Under the pieces are notes generated by a model. The model did not search any database, was not told where the DNA came from, and saw nothing but the letters and a program-made list of their open reading frames with translations. Of a stretch of 64,000 nucleotides of DNA, positions 53,787 through 62,882 are shown piece by piece. The position numbers were made by a program, and so were the translations under genes. The stretch comes from Pseudomonas lini (GTDB lineage Bacteria; Pseudomonadota; Gammaproteobacteria; Pseudomonadales; Pseudomonadaceae), in contig NZ_JAUSSR010000017.1 of assembly GCF_030812475.1 (NCBI RefSeq), positions 1 to 64,000 on the forward strand, read 5' to 3'. Every line of letters begins with the position of its first letter. Within the stretch, counting starts at the first letter, position 1.

Positions 53787-56009
53787 TCAGGGTGCAGGCC
53801 GCCAGAAACGCCGTTCCTGACGCATTGTCCAGGCCGGCTTGAATTGTCCCAGTTGCAGACGGATGGCACCCTGTTCGGCGCTATCATGAATCGCCATGCC
53901 ACGCTGTCTGTAACGCGCGATGACCGTGGGATGGGGATGACCGAACGCATTGCCCTGCCCACGGGAAATCAGCGCCGCCGCAGGTTGCAACGCGGCCAGC
54001 AGCGCCGGCGAAGATGAACTGCGACTGCCATGGTGCGGCGACTGCAGCCAATCGGTGGTCACCGCCAGGGGACTGTCGAGCAGGGCCCGCTCGGCCGCGG
54101 TGTCGATGTCGCCGGTCAGCAGCAACCGCTCGCCGTTGGCTTCGATCTGCAACACGCAGGATTTTGGATTGCTTTCGCGGGCCTGCGCCCATTGCCAGAG
54201 CGCGAACTGCACGCCGTCCCAGGTCCATTGCCGGCCGCTCTCGCAGGCCTCGGCTTGCAGCTCGGCGGGCAACTCCAAGGGTTCGCCGCTGAGTACGCGC
54301 GTCACCGGCAACCCTTTGGCGACGGCCTGCGCCCCGCCGGCGTGATCGGCATGGGCGTGGCTGATCAGCATCAGGTCGAGGCCGCTCACGCCCAGTTTGC
54401 GCAACGTCGGCAGTACCACACGTTCGCCGAGGTCGTTATCACCGAAACGCGGCCCGGCGTCGTACAACAGCGTGTGATGACGGGTACGCACCAGAATGGC
54501 CAGCCCCTGGCCGACGTCCAGTTGCCAGATTTCGGCCGTGCCCTCCGGTAACAGCTGCCGGGGTGGAAATACCAGCAATAACAGCAGCGGCCAACCCAAC
54601 GGGCGAAGGGGCACCCCTCGAGGCATTAATAGAAACAAGGCACCGAGTGCGCCCAAGGCTCCTGTCCACCAGGGTACCGCCGCTGGCATCCACGCGGGAA
54701 AACGCCCGGCCATCAGAGCCAGGCCCCTGAACAGCAGATCGATCAAGCCACCCGACACCCACAGCAACCCTTCGCCCACATAAGGGATGGGCAACATCAG
54801 CGTCCCCAGCAAGGCAGGCGGCAGCACCACCAGACTGATCCAGGGCACGGCCAGCAGATTGACCAGGGGCCCGCTTAAGCTGATCGGCAATCCCAGTACC
54901 AGCAATATCGGGCCCAAACCGATCGCGATCAGCCACTGGGCGCGAGTCCAGGACTGCCACCAGCGCCAGGGACCCAGGCGGCCGCCGAAAATGAAGATCA
55001 GCACGGCCACCGCTGCGAAAGACAACCAGAAGCCCTGTTGCAGACTCGCCAGCGGATCCAGCAGCAGAACGGCGTTGAGCGCCAGCAACAACGGCCACCA
55101 GGCTCCGAGGTGACGAAAGCGCAGCCGCCACAACAGCACCAGACCGATCATCACGCAGGCCCGCCGCACCGGCACGTCGAAGCCGGCCAACAACCCATAA
55201 CCGAGCGCTGCGGTGAAGGCCAGGCCGCACGCCCATGGCAGCCAGGGCAGACGGCCCGGCCACAGGCCATAACGGGCCAGACCGGCGATCAGCAGGTACA
55301 CCAGCCCCGCCAGCAAGCCGATGTGCTGCCCGGAAATCACCAGCAAATGCACGGTGCCGGTGTCTTGCAACACCTGCCAATCCTCACGACTGAGCCCGGC
55401 GCCATCCCCCAGCACCAGGGCCGTCAGCGCGCCCGTTCGGCCTTGGGCATCCACCGCCTGCAAGCGTTGGCGGATGCCGTCGCGCCAGGCCCACCGGGCC
55501 TCCTTCAGACGGATACCATCCTTGACCGTCCCGGTGGCGCCGATGCGTTGCGCCAGCAGCCAGGCGTCATAATCGAAGGCATGGGGATTGAGCAGCCCGG
55601 CGGGGCGTTTCAACTTCACTGCCAGTCGCCACTGTTCACCGCTGTTGACCGGCGGCCCGCCGTACCAGGCCAGGCGCAACAATGGCGGGACGGCCTCGCG
55701 TCGCGAGCGGGCGTCTGCCAGTTCGAAACGCACGACCGCCCCACCATTCTGCGGCAGTCCCACCACCCTTCCTTCCACCCAACGGGTTTGGCCATCCAGA
55801 TTGACGGGCAGGCGATCATCCAGCGCCCATTGCGCATTCGCACACGTCCAACTGAAGCCGAACAGGAAAAATGCCAATGGATAAGTCCTGAACGGCAACA
55901 TCATCAAAGCCGCAACCGGCAACGACAGCCAAAACCAGACCGGCGGTAGTATTGGTAAAAAACGCAGGGTCAGCAGACCCAGCGCCAGCGCCATCATCCC
56001 TATGCGCAT
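53787..56009 (-). CDS. ComEC/Rec2-family DNA internalisation protein
   Basis: 740 aa from the ATG at 56007-56009 (MRIGMMALALGL), with AAGGAC upstream; an ATG 11 codons earlier overlaps the DUF2062 gene's leader. N-terminal membrane segments and DUF4131 (residues 1-170), then the competence domain with several helices (about 170-450). The C-terminal metallo-beta-lactamase-like domain has the metal motif SHAHADHAGGA. It forms the inner-membrane channel for single-stranded DNA uptake. Its gene is divergent from DUF2062, as in other Pseudomonas. Confidence 0.92.
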   Translation of the reverse strand: MRIGMMALALGLLTLRFLPILPPVWFWLSLPVAALMMLPFRTYPLAFFLFGFSWTCANAQWALDDRLPVNLDGQTRWVEGRVVGLPQNGGAVVRFELADARSRREAVPPLLRLAWYGGPPVNSGEQWRLAVKLKRPAGLLNPHAFDYDAWLLAQRIGATGTVKDGIRLKEARWAWRDGIRQRLQAVDAQGRTGALTALVLGDGAGLSREDWQVLQDTGTVHLLVISGQHIGLLAGLVYLLIAGLARYGLWPGRLPWLPWACGLAFTAALGYGLLAGFDVPVRRACVMIGLVLLWRLRFRHLGAWWPLLLALNAVLLLDPLASLQQGFWLSFAAVAVLIFIFGGRLGPWRWWQSWTRAQWLIAIGLGPILLVLGLPISLSGPLVNLLAVPWISLVVLPPALLGTLMLPIPYVGEGLLWVSGGLIDLLFRGLALMAGRFPAWMPAAVPWWTGALGALGALFLLMPRGVPLRPLGWPLLLLLVFPPRQLLPEGTAEIWQLDVGQGLAILVRTRHHTLLYDAGPRFGDNDLGERVVLPTLRKLGVSGLDLMLISHAHADHAGGAQAVAKGLPVTRVLSGEPLELPAELQAEACESGRQWTWDGVQFALWQWAQARESNPKSCVLQIEANGERLLLTGDIDTAAERALLDSPLAVTTDWLQSPHHGSRSSSSPALLAALQPAAALISRGQGNAFGHPHPTVIARYRQRGMAIHDSAEQGAIRLQLGQFKPAWTMRQERRFWRPAP

Positions 56010-56145
56010 AAGCCCGTCCTTGAGAGTTCCATCCCTAGGCATAGCCGGCTTATCGCACGAGCGCGGTTATCAATTGTCACAAAGTCTGAATGGGCGGTTC
56101 ATGGAATCCAGACATACTTGCCGCCTTAACCGACCGAGAAGCCTT

Positions 56146-56664
56146 ATGCCCCGGCGCTTATTCAAACGTTACATGCCAGACCCGACGAGCATCAGGGAAC
56201 ACAAGTCCTTACGCTTTCTCGGCACTTTGCTGCATGACCCGAACCTTTGGCACCTCAACCGACACTCCGTCGCCCGGGCCATGGCAGTGGGTCTGTTCGC
56301 GGCTTTTCTGCCGATCCCCTTGCAAATGCTGGTGGCCGCCATCCTCGCCATCATCGTGCGCGGCAACATGCCGATCGCCGTCAGTCTGGTCTGGCTGACC
56401 AATCCGATCACCATGCCGGCCGTGTTCTTCTGTACGTACCAGACCGGTGCCTGGTTGATGGATGTCCCTGCCCGGCATTTGCCGGATGAATTGACCTGGG
56501 AGTGGATCAGCGGCCAACTCTCGACGTTGTGGCAGCCATTTTTGCTGGGATCGGTGGTGGTGGGGCTGGTACTCGGGGCCTTGGCTTATTGCCTGGTGAT
56601 GATGTATTGGCGCTGGTGGGTGAGTCGGCAATGGGCGCGGCGCAAGAAAAAGCGGATGCGGTGA
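56146..56664 (+). CDS. DUF2062 membrane protein
   Basis: 172 aa from the ATG at 56146 (MPRRLFKRYMPDPTSIREHK). Two or three membrane segments: AMAVGLFAAFLPIPLQMLVA with FAAFLPIPLQ the family motif, then SLVWLTNPITMPAVFFCTY, and a C-terminal helix before a strongly basic tail (RRKKKRMR). Function unknown; a lipid or glycosyltransferase-linked role has been proposed for the domain elsewhere. A bidirectional terminator follows the stop codon. Confidence 0.9.
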   Translation: MPRRLFKRYMPDPTSIREHKSLRFLGTLLHDPNLWHLNRHSVARAMAVGLFAAFLPIPLQMLVAAILAIIVRGNMPIAVSLVWLTNPITMPAVFFCTYQTGAWLMDVPARHLPDELTWEWISGQLSTLWQPFLLGSVVVGLVLGALAYCLVMMYWRWWVSRQWARRKKKRMR

Positions 56665-56668
56665 ATGC

Positions 56669-56702
56669 AAAACGGCCTCCTTTTTGGGGAGGCCGTTTTT
56701 TT
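56669..56702. terminator. Bidirectional terminator after the DUF2062 gene
   Basis: AAAACGGCCTCC and GGAGGCCGTTTT form a 12-bp stem with T7 on the plus side, 5 bp after the stop codon. In the other direction it would stop transcripts reading left. Confidence 0.92.
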
Positions 56703-56719
56703 ATGGTGTCTGGGGTGAC

Positions 56720-56820
56720 GCCTTCGCCGGCAAGCCGGTCTCGCTCCCACAGTGGATTGGAGTTGCCCACATTATTTGTGATCGACACAGATCCCTGTGG
56801 GAGCGAGCCTGCTCGCGAAG
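56720..56820. repeat. Paired inverted REP element
   Basis: CCTTCGCCGGCAAGCCGG-type copy at 56721-56752 (a hybrid of the two subfamilies) and TGTGGGAGCGAGCCTGCTCG at 56796-56815 in the opposite orientation, about 43 bp apart. It sits between the DUF2062 terminator and the ABC permease stop codon. Confidence 0.82.
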
Positions 56821-56838
56821 CAGTCGACTCGGTATCCC

Positions 56839-57618
56839 TTACGTGCGCATCCCGCGCCCACTCACCAGCAACCGCGCACAGCCGATATACAACACCACGG
56901 TCGCCACCAGCATGAAGGTAACCGCCACGCTGATGCGGATATCCGAAACGCCCAGAATCCCGTAACGGAAGGCGTTGACCATGTGCAGCACCGGGTTGGC
57001 CAGGGACACGGTTTGCCAGAACGGCGGCAGCAAACTGATCGAGTAAAACACCCCGCCCAGGTACGTCAGCGGTGTCAGCACGAAGGTCGGGATGATCGAG
57101 ATATCATCGAAGTTGCGCGCGAACACCGCGTTGATGAAGCCCAGCAGCGAAAAGATGGTCGCCGTCAGCACCACCACCAGAATGGTCACCCCCAGGTGAT
57201 GCACCTGCAACTGGGTGAAGAACAACGACAGCAGCGTCACGATGAGCCCGACCATCAACCCGCGCAGCACGCCACCCAGGGTGTAGCCGATCAGAATCGT
57301 GTGCGGCGACACCGGCGACACCATCAATTCCTCGATGGAACGCTGGAATTTGCTGCCGAAGAAACTCGAGACCACATTGCCGTAGGAGTTGGTGATCACC
57401 GACATCATGATCAGCCCCGGCACGATGTACTCCATATAAGTGAAGCCACCCATGTCACCTATCTGCCGACCGATCAGGTTGCCGAAGATCACGAAGTACA
57501 GAACCATGGTAATGGCCGGCGGCAGCAAGGTCTGCGGCCAGATCCGGGTGAAGCGTTTGATCTCACGATAAACGATGGTATTGAGGGCAACGAGATTGGG
57601 TTGCAGCTCGGAATTCAT
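56839..57618 (-). CDS. ABC-2 type export permease (YadH-like)
   Basis: 259 aa with about six membrane segments and the ABC2_membrane domain: RIWPQTLLPPAITMVLYFVI at the N-terminus, EYIVPGLIMMSVI and LTPLTYLGGVFYSISLLPP. It forms an exporter with the ATPase that overlaps it by 4 bp. The pair resembles E. coli YadGH. The cargo is unknown; polysaccharide, drug or lipid export are all possible. Confidence 0.9.
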   Translation of the reverse strand: MNSELQPNLVALNTIVYREIKRFTRIWPQTLLPPAITMVLYFVIFGNLIGRQIGDMGGFTYMEYIVPGLIMMSVITNSYGNVVSSFFGSKFQRSIEELMVSPVSPHTILIGYTLGGVLRGLMVGLIVTLLSLFFTQLQVHHLGVTILVVVLTATIFSLLGFINAVFARNFDDISIIPTFVLTPLTYLGGVFYSISLLPPFWQTVSLANPVLHMVNAFRYGILGVSDIRISVAVTFMLVATVVLYIGCARLLVSGRGMRT

Positions 57619-58547
57619 ACCGCCACCTTCGACAGATTTTTCTCCACCAAGGACACGAACAACTCCTCGAGGCGATTGGTTTTGTTACGCAGGCTCAGCA
57701 CTTCGATGTTCTGCAGCGCTAATTGGGTAAACAGCGCCGTAATGCCCATGGTCTTGTCCACCTGGACTTCCAGGGTGTGACTGTCGAGCAACCTGGTGGC
57801 GTAGCCGAGCAACTGCGGCGCCACTTTCAGATCGTTTTTGATGTCGAGCAAGAAGGTTTCAACATGCAGTTGGCCGAGCAACTGCTTCATGCTGGTGTTC
57901 TCGACGATGGTGCCGTGATCGATGATGCCGATGTTGCGGCACAACTGCTCAGCCTCTTCCAGGTAGTGGGTGGTGAGGATGATGGTGATGCCTTTCTTGT
58001 TCAGCTCGGTGAGGAAGGTCCACATCGAGCGACGCAGTTCGATATCCACTCCCGCCGTCGGTTCATCGAGGATCAGCAGGCGCGGTTCATGCACCAGCGC
58101 GCGGGCGATCATCAGCCGGCGCTTCATGCCGCCAGACAGCGAGCGGGATGGCACATCGCGCTTGTCCCACAGGCCGAGCTGGGTCAGATATTGCTCGGCC
58201 CGCTCCTTGGCGATTTTCGGCGGGATGCCGTAGTAACCGGCCTGGGTCACGACGATATCGAACGTCTTTTCGAACTGGTTGAAGTTGAATTCCTGCGGCA
58301 CGACGCCGATGGAGCGCTTGAGCTGCGCAGGATTCTTGTCCAGATCGTTGCCGAAGATATTCACCGTGCCGCTGGTCTTGTTCACCAGGGTCGAGAGAAT
58401 GCCGATGGTCGTGGATTTGCCGGCCCCGTTAGGGCCAAGCAATGCGAAGAAATCACCTTCGGCAACGTCCAGATCGATACCACTCAAGGCCTGGAAACCG
58501 TTGCCGTAGGTTTTGGTTAGCTGCCGGATGGACAGAGCGGAACTCAT
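57615..58547 (-). CDS. ABC transporter ATP-binding protein (YadG-like)
   Basis: 310 aa, single ABC domain. Walker A GPNGAGKST (about residues 36-44), signature LSGGMKRRLMIARALVH, Walker B LLILDEPTAGVD and the H-loop in TTHYLEEAEQL. A C-terminal extension of about 80 residues follows. Start at the ATG 58545-58547 (MSSALSIRQLTK) rather than upstream in the GST intergenic region. It energises the overlapping YadH-like permease. Confidence 0.93.
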   Translation of the reverse strand: MSSALSIRQLTKTYGNGFQALSGIDLDVAEGDFFALLGPNGAGKSTTIGILSTLVNKTSGTVNIFGNDLDKNPAQLKRSIGVVPQEFNFNQFEKTFDIVVTQAGYYGIPPKIAKERAEQYLTQLGLWDKRDVPSRSLSGGMKRRLMIARALVHEPRLLILDEPTAGVDIELRRSMWTFLTELNKKGITIILTTHYLEEAEQLCRNIGIIDHGTIVENTSMKQLLGQLHVETFLLDIKNDLKVAPQLLGYATRLLDSHTLEVQVDKTMGITALFTQLALQNIEVLSLRNKTNRLEELFVSLVEKNLSKVAV

Positions 58548-58680
58548 ATCGGATTTACGCACCAGGAAGGGAAGAAAGGAATAAATAAGGGTGGGCGGCG
58601 AGCATTGCAACCGCAGCACATGGACGCAATGGTGCTTGTCGCCGCCACACAAGTACAGTCAAGCGTGTCGATAGTGAGTA

Positions 58681-59304
58681 TTAAGTCAACGCGGTCATGA
58701 CGGCTTTCCGATAGGCCGGACGCTGCTTCAGTCGTGCGTACCAGGCTTCTACATGAGGCTGCGGCGCACGCTCGATCGGCATCTCGAACCAGGCATAAAT
58801 GAAACTGCCGAGGGGAATGTCGCCCATCCCGATTTCATCGCCCGACAGATAAGCCTGGGCCGCCAGCGCTTGATCGGCCATCGACAGCAGATCGTCACAT
58901 TCCTTGATCGCAGCCTTGATGGCGGGCCAGTCCTGCTTGTCCGCCGGCGTGCGCAAAACGCCCCAGAATACCGTGCGGAACGGACCGGCAAAACTCGAAG
59001 TGGTCCAGTCCATCCACTTTTCGGCGGCAGCGCGGGACTGCGGATTCTCCGGGTACCAGGTCGTACCGTTGGCATGGCGGGCCAGCAGGTAGCGCACGAT
59101 GGTGTTGGATTCCCACAACACAAAACCGTCGTCTTCGATCACCGGCACGCGCCCATTGGGATTCATCGCGCGGTATTGTGGCGTATCGACTACGCCAAAG
59201 GCGCCGCCGGCATCGATGGCTTCATAGGCCAGGCCCAGCTCCTCGGCGGCCCACAACGGTTTTCTGACATTCGATGAATTTTTCCGACCCCAGATCTTCA
59301 GCAT
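58681..59304 (-). CDS. Glutathione S-transferase family protein
   Basis: 207 aa. N-terminal thioredoxin fold (LKIWGRKNSSNVRKPLWAAE; the NPNGRVPVIEDDG segment with the cis-Pro and ESNTIVRYL for glutathione binding). An all-helical C-terminal half with GDEIGMGDIPLGSFIYAW follows. This is a bacterial cytosolic GST of the beta/theta-like type. It is not obviously linked to the ABC exporter and its substrate is unknown. Confidence 0.9.
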   Translation of the reverse strand: MLKIWGRKNSSNVRKPLWAAEELGLAYEAIDAGGAFGVVDTPQYRAMNPNGRVPVIEDDGFVLWESNTIVRYLLARHANGTTWYPENPQSRAAAEKWMDWTTSSFAGPFRTVFWGVLRTPADKQDWPAIKAAIKECDDLLSMADQALAAQAYLSGDEIGMGDIPLGSFIYAWFEMPIERAPQPHVEAWYARLKQRPAYRKAVMTALT

Positions 59305-59347
59305 GACCGCCTCTTTATGGATGAATGCGCAGGCAGCATACGCCGGA

Positions 59348-59517
59348 TCAGGCGCGGCTCAAATCGCGCTGCATCTCACCCAACAGCACCGGCAGTTGCT
59401 GAGTTTGATCGCCTGCTCGAGCGGGTCTCGACTGCTGCCCCGATGTTTTTCGGCGAACTCCACCACCGACGGATGGTCACTATCGATGAAGCGGCCGGGA
59501 CTCAGATACTCGTGCAT
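59348..59517 (-). pseudogene. Remnant of a transglutaminase-like protein gene
   Basis: The minus strand opens MHEYLSPGRFIDSDHPSVVEF and EKHRGSSRDPLEQAIKL, which resembles the N-terminus of transglutaminase-like proteins (family pattern: EYL-PGRFIDSDHP, then DPVEQAIALYYAVR). After AIKL (about 40 residues) the similarity ends, and the frame soon stops. A different frame in the following DNA gives QLPVLLGEMQRDLSRA and a stop at 59348, looking like the C-terminus of a real protein joined at an out-of-frame deletion. The ribosome site and start codon remain. The missing middle is several hundred bases. Confidence 0.6.
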
Positions 59518-59766
59518 GAGGACATTCTCCTGATGAAGCCACGAGTCTAGCGACAGGTTCAGCACAGAGATAACGACGTTTCGGCCAAACTTGAGCGCTT
59601 TGTCGCTTGCTCCATGAATGATTTTTCAGGGCCTGCCAACCATCGGTCCTACAAAATTCAACACCGTTTCCCACGATTTCAATCACATCGCTCTGACCAT
59701 CCTGTTTTACGGATGCCGTCTAAGCTCTGAAGGCTGGTTTTGCCTTGGTTTCACGGAGGATTAAAT

Positions 59767-62214
59767 ATGCTGCTGTTGTGGATACTGGTTCTGGTTGTCG
59801 GGATAGCTTATCTGGCTCACCGCCGCGTCGCCCCGCTGCCGGCCATGGGCATCGTTGCGGTCTACCTGTTGGCGATGGGCCTTTTCAGCCGCGCCCCGGG
59901 TTGGTTGCTGCTGATTTTCTGGGTGTTGCTCGCTGCCGCCGCGGCCCCGCTATTGCTGCCCGACCTGCGCCGCAAATATTTCAGTGCGCCGATGTTCAAC
60001 TGGTTCCAGAAAACCCTGCCGCCTATGTCGCCAACCGAACGCGATGCCATCGACGCCGGCACGGTGTGGTGGGACGGTGAGCTGTTCAGCGGTCGTCCGG
60101 ACTGGGACAAGTTGTTGTCCTACCCCAAAGCGCAACTGAGCGAAGAAGAACAGGCCTTCATCGACGGCCCCACCGAAGAGCTGTGCGCCATGGTCAGCGA
60201 CTGGCAGATCGGGCAAGACATGGACCTGCCGCCAGAAGCCTGGGCCCACATCAAGGAAAACGGCTTCTTCGCCCTGATCATCCCCAAGGAGTTCGGGGGC
60301 AAAGGGTTTTCCGCCTATGCCCACTCGCAAGTGGCGATGAAGCTGGCAACCCACAGCGGCGACCTCGCCTCCACGGTGATGGTCCCCAATTCCCTGGGCC
60401 CGGCCGAACTGTTGCTGCATTTTGGCACCGATGAACAACGCAACCACTACCTGCCACGACTGGCACGGGGTGACGACATCCCCTGTTTCGCCTTGACCGG
60501 TCCCCTGGCCGGCTCCGACGCTGGCGCGATGCCCGACACCGGGGTGATCTGCAAAGGACAATGGGAAGGCCAGGAAACCCTCGGCCTGCGCCTGAACTGG
60601 GAAAAGCGCTACATCACGCTGGGGCCGGTAGCCACTCTGCTCGGCCTGGCGTTCAAAGCCTACGACCCGGACCACCTGTTGGGGGACGAGGAAGACCTGG
60701 GCATCAGCCTGGCGCTGGTACCCACCGATACAGCCGGTGTCGAAATCGGCCGCCGTCACTTGCCGCTGGGTGCTTCGTTCATGAACGGCCCGAACTCGGG
60801 CAAGGACGTGTTCATTCCGCTGGACTTCCTCATCGGCGGCCAGGAAATGCTTGGCAAAGGCTGGATGATGCTGATGAACTGCCTGTCGGTCGGGCGTTCG
60901 ATTTCCCTGCCTGCGGTCGGTACCGGCGCGGCCAAGTTCACCAGCCTGGTGACGGGCCAATATGCGCAGATTCGCGAGCAGTTCAACGTTCCGCTGTCGG
61001 CTTTCGAGGGTATTCAGGAAGCCATGGCACGCATCGGCGGCAATGCCTGGATGATGGACGCGGCGCGGATGCTGACCGCCAACGCGGTAGACCTGGGCGA
61101 GAAACCGTCGGTGCTGTCGGCGATTCTCAAGTATCACCTCACCGAACGCGGTCGCGAGTGCATCAGCCACGCCATGGACGTGCACGGCGGCAAGGCGATC
61201 ATCATGGGGCCGAACAACTATCTGGGTCGCAGCTGGAATGGCGCGCCGATCTTCATCACCGTGGAGGGCGCGAACATTCTCTCGCGCAACCTGATGATCT
61301 TCGGCCAGGGCGCGATTCGCTGCCACCCTTTCGTACTCAAGGAAATGGCCCTCGCCGGTCGCGAAGACAAGGACCAGGCACTTACCGAGTTCGATGGCCT
61401 GCTGCTCAAGCACATCGGTTTTGCCGTGGGCAACGCCGCCAGCACTCTGGTGCTGAACCTCGGCCTCGGGCATTTCGAACATGCGCCGGGCAACAGGCTC
61501 AGCCAAGGCTACTTCCGCGCTCTCAATCGCCAGGCCGCGGCGTTTGCCATGCTCGCCGACCTGAGCATGATGTTGCTGGGCGGTGAGCTGAAACGCCGCG
61601 AACGCTTGTCGGCGCGCCTGGGGGACGTACTCAGCAACATGTACCTCGCTTCCGCCGCGCTCAAGCGTTACCACGACCTCGACTCACCGGACCATATGGC
61701 ACCGCTGTTCACCTGGGCCATGGAAGAAAGCCTGGGTCAGTCGGAGCGTGCACTCGATGAACTGCTGAGCAACTTCCCCAACAGGGTATTGGGTTGCCTG
61801 CTGCGGGTAATCGTGTTCCCGCTGGGTCGTCGTCACAAGGGTCCCTCGGACAAGCTCGGCGCAGAAGTCGCGGCGGTGATTGGCCGGGTCAAGGGCGATC
61901 CGACCCTCGAAGAGTTGCTCGGCGGTTGCTATCGTCCACAATCGGCCGATGACGCCGTCGGCGCCCTGCAACACGCCTGCAATCTGTTGAACGCGGCACA
62001 GCCCTCGCAGAAAAAACTGCATGCCGGCCTCAAAAGCGGCCAGGTCAAACCAGCGGTCGGCGAACCCGTCATCGATGCGGCGCTGGAAGCTGGCGTACTG
62101 CAGCCCGGGGAGGCGCAATCCCTGCGTGATGCCGAAGCCGCGCGACGCAAGGTGATCGATGTCGATGATTTCGACAAAGAGGAACTGGCGCTGGCCAAAG
62201 GAAAGGTCCGCTGA
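59767..62214 (+). CDS. fadE: Acyl-CoA dehydrogenase (FadE)
   Basis: 815 aa, the usual size for FadE (E. coli FadE is 814), starting MLLLWILVLVVGIAYLAHRR with a GGAGG ribosome site. Two N-terminal membrane helices (residues 1-60) anchor it to the inner membrane. The acyl-CoA dehydrogenase core has CFALTGPLAGSDAGA (FAD/substrate), ECISHAMDVHGGKAIIMGP and FITVEGANILSRNL, and a C-terminal DUF1974 region. It performs the first step of beta-oxidation and passes electrons to ETF, hence to EtfQO in this window. Confidence 0.96.
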   Translation: MLLLWILVLVVGIAYLAHRRVAPLPAMGIVAVYLLAMGLFSRAPGWLLLIFWVLLAAAAAPLLLPDLRRKYFSAPMFNWFQKTLPPMSPTERDAIDAGTVWWDGELFSGRPDWDKLLSYPKAQLSEEEQAFIDGPTEELCAMVSDWQIGQDMDLPPEAWAHIKENGFFALIIPKEFGGKGFSAYAHSQVAMKLATHSGDLASTVMVPNSLGPAELLLHFGTDEQRNHYLPRLARGDDIPCFALTGPLAGSDAGAMPDTGVICKGQWEGQETLGLRLNWEKRYITLGPVATLLGLAFKAYDPDHLLGDEEDLGISLALVPTDTAGVEIGRRHLPLGASFMNGPNSGKDVFIPLDFLIGGQEMLGKGWMMLMNCLSVGRSISLPAVGTGAAKFTSLVTGQYAQIREQFNVPLSAFEGIQEAMARIGGNAWMMDAARMLTANAVDLGEKPSVLSAILKYHLTERGRECISHAMDVHGGKAIIMGPNNYLGRSWNGAPIFITVEGANILSRNLMIFGQGAIRCHPFVLKEMALAGREDKDQALTEFDGLLLKHIGFAVGNAASTLVLNLGLGHFEHAPGNRLSQGYFRALNRQAAAFAMLADLSMMLLGGELKRRERLSARLGDVLSNMYLASAALKRYHDLDSPDHMAPLFTWAMEESLGQSERALDELLSNFPNRVLGCLLRVIVFPLGRRHKGPSDKLGAEVAAVIGRVKGDPTLEELLGGCYRPQSADDAVGALQHACNLLNAAQPSQKKLHAGLKSGQVKPAVGEPVIDAALEAGVLQPGEAQSLRDAEAARRKVIDVDDFDKEELALAKGKVR

Positions 62215-62237
62215 TCCCGTACACCATGTAAAAAAGA

Positions 62238-62266
62238 GCGCGGGCGCTTTATACTCCCGCGCCCGT
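62238..62266 (+). terminator. Hairpin after fadE with embedded -10-like sequence
   Basis: GCGCGGG (62238-62244) pairs with CCCGCGC (62256-62262), followed by CCGTTTTG. The loop contains TTTATACT, which is a possible -10 box for the next gene. The element may terminate fadE and initiate the downstream gene. Confidence 0.55.
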
Positions 62267-62288
62267 TTTGCTCTTGAGGACTTATCTC

Positions 62289-62696
62289 GTGTCCAATGTC
62301 GTTGCCGATCATCTTGTCTTGCTCGACCACCTGCGCAGCATCCTGGTCGCCGTAGGTGAGGCCGAACAGGTGCCCGAAGAAAGCCATGCCTTGTTCCTGG
62401 AGCGCTTCGACGAACTGCGCGCGTTGCTGCCGGTCGATCCGATCGAAAGCCAATACCTGGGCCAGGACATTCTGTGCCAAGTGATCACCCGCTATCCGCA
62501 AATCGCCCACCTGGTCCCGCGCGACCTGCTGTGGTACTTCGCCGGTGACTGCCTGCACTACATGCCCGACGATGAGATCGACCTGTACCAGGCACTGGAA
62601 GAGCGTCGTTTCGAAGCCGAACAGAATGACGAACCCTTCGACTGGAACCAGGAAAAACAGCTGCTGGCGATGTCGAACGACGCGAGCAAGCACTGA
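62289..62696 (+). CDS. Conserved hypothetical protein downstream of fadE
   Basis: 135 aa from the GTG at 62289 (MSNVVADHLVLLDHL), with GAGGA 8 nt upstream; a TTG start seven codons earlier is less likely. Highly acidic and all-helical in appearance, no signal or membrane segment. Features are VPEESHALFLERFDELRALL and DLLWYFAGDCLHYMPDDEID. Similar genes follow fadE in other Pseudomonas (as I recall). Function unknown. Confidence 0.85.
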   Translation: MSNVVADHLVLLDHLRSILVAVGEAEQVPEESHALFLERFDELRALLPVDPIESQYLGQDILCQVITRYPQIAHLVPRDLLWYFAGDCLHYMPDDEIDLYQALEERRFEAEQNDEPFDWNQEKQLLAMSNDASKH

Positions 62697-62715
62697 TTGC
62701 TGATCAGAAATGCAG

Positions 62716-62749
62716 AAGGCCCGCATGGTTGAACATGCGGGCCTTTTTT
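62716..62749 (+). terminator. Intrinsic terminator after the fadE-adjacent gene
   Basis: AAGGCCCGCATG and CATGCGGGCCTT form a 12-bp stem with a 6-nt loop and T6. It lies 19 bp after the stop codon. Confidence 0.92.
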
Positions 62750-62779
62750 GTCATTACCGACTGCGGTGTCTGGGCGGAC

Positions 62780-62876
62780 GCCTTCGCGGGCAAGCCCGCT
62801 CCCACAGGTTTTTGTGGTGAAGCTACGATCTCTGGCCTCACACAAATCACTGTGGGAGCGGGCTTGCCCGCGAAGA
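62780..62876. repeat. Paired inverted REP element
   Basis: GCCTTCGCGGGCAAGCCCGC from 62780 and GCGGGCTTGCCCGCGAAG ending near 62876, about 40 bp apart. It lies between two converging transcription units (fadE side and lysR side). Confidence 0.85.
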
Positions 62877-62882
62877 GGTCCG

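Noticed and set aside
59640-59700. Possible PsrA site upstream of fadE (TCAAC-N3-GTTTC)
   Set aside because: Only one half matches well; the other has a mismatch in the core. Too weak to call.
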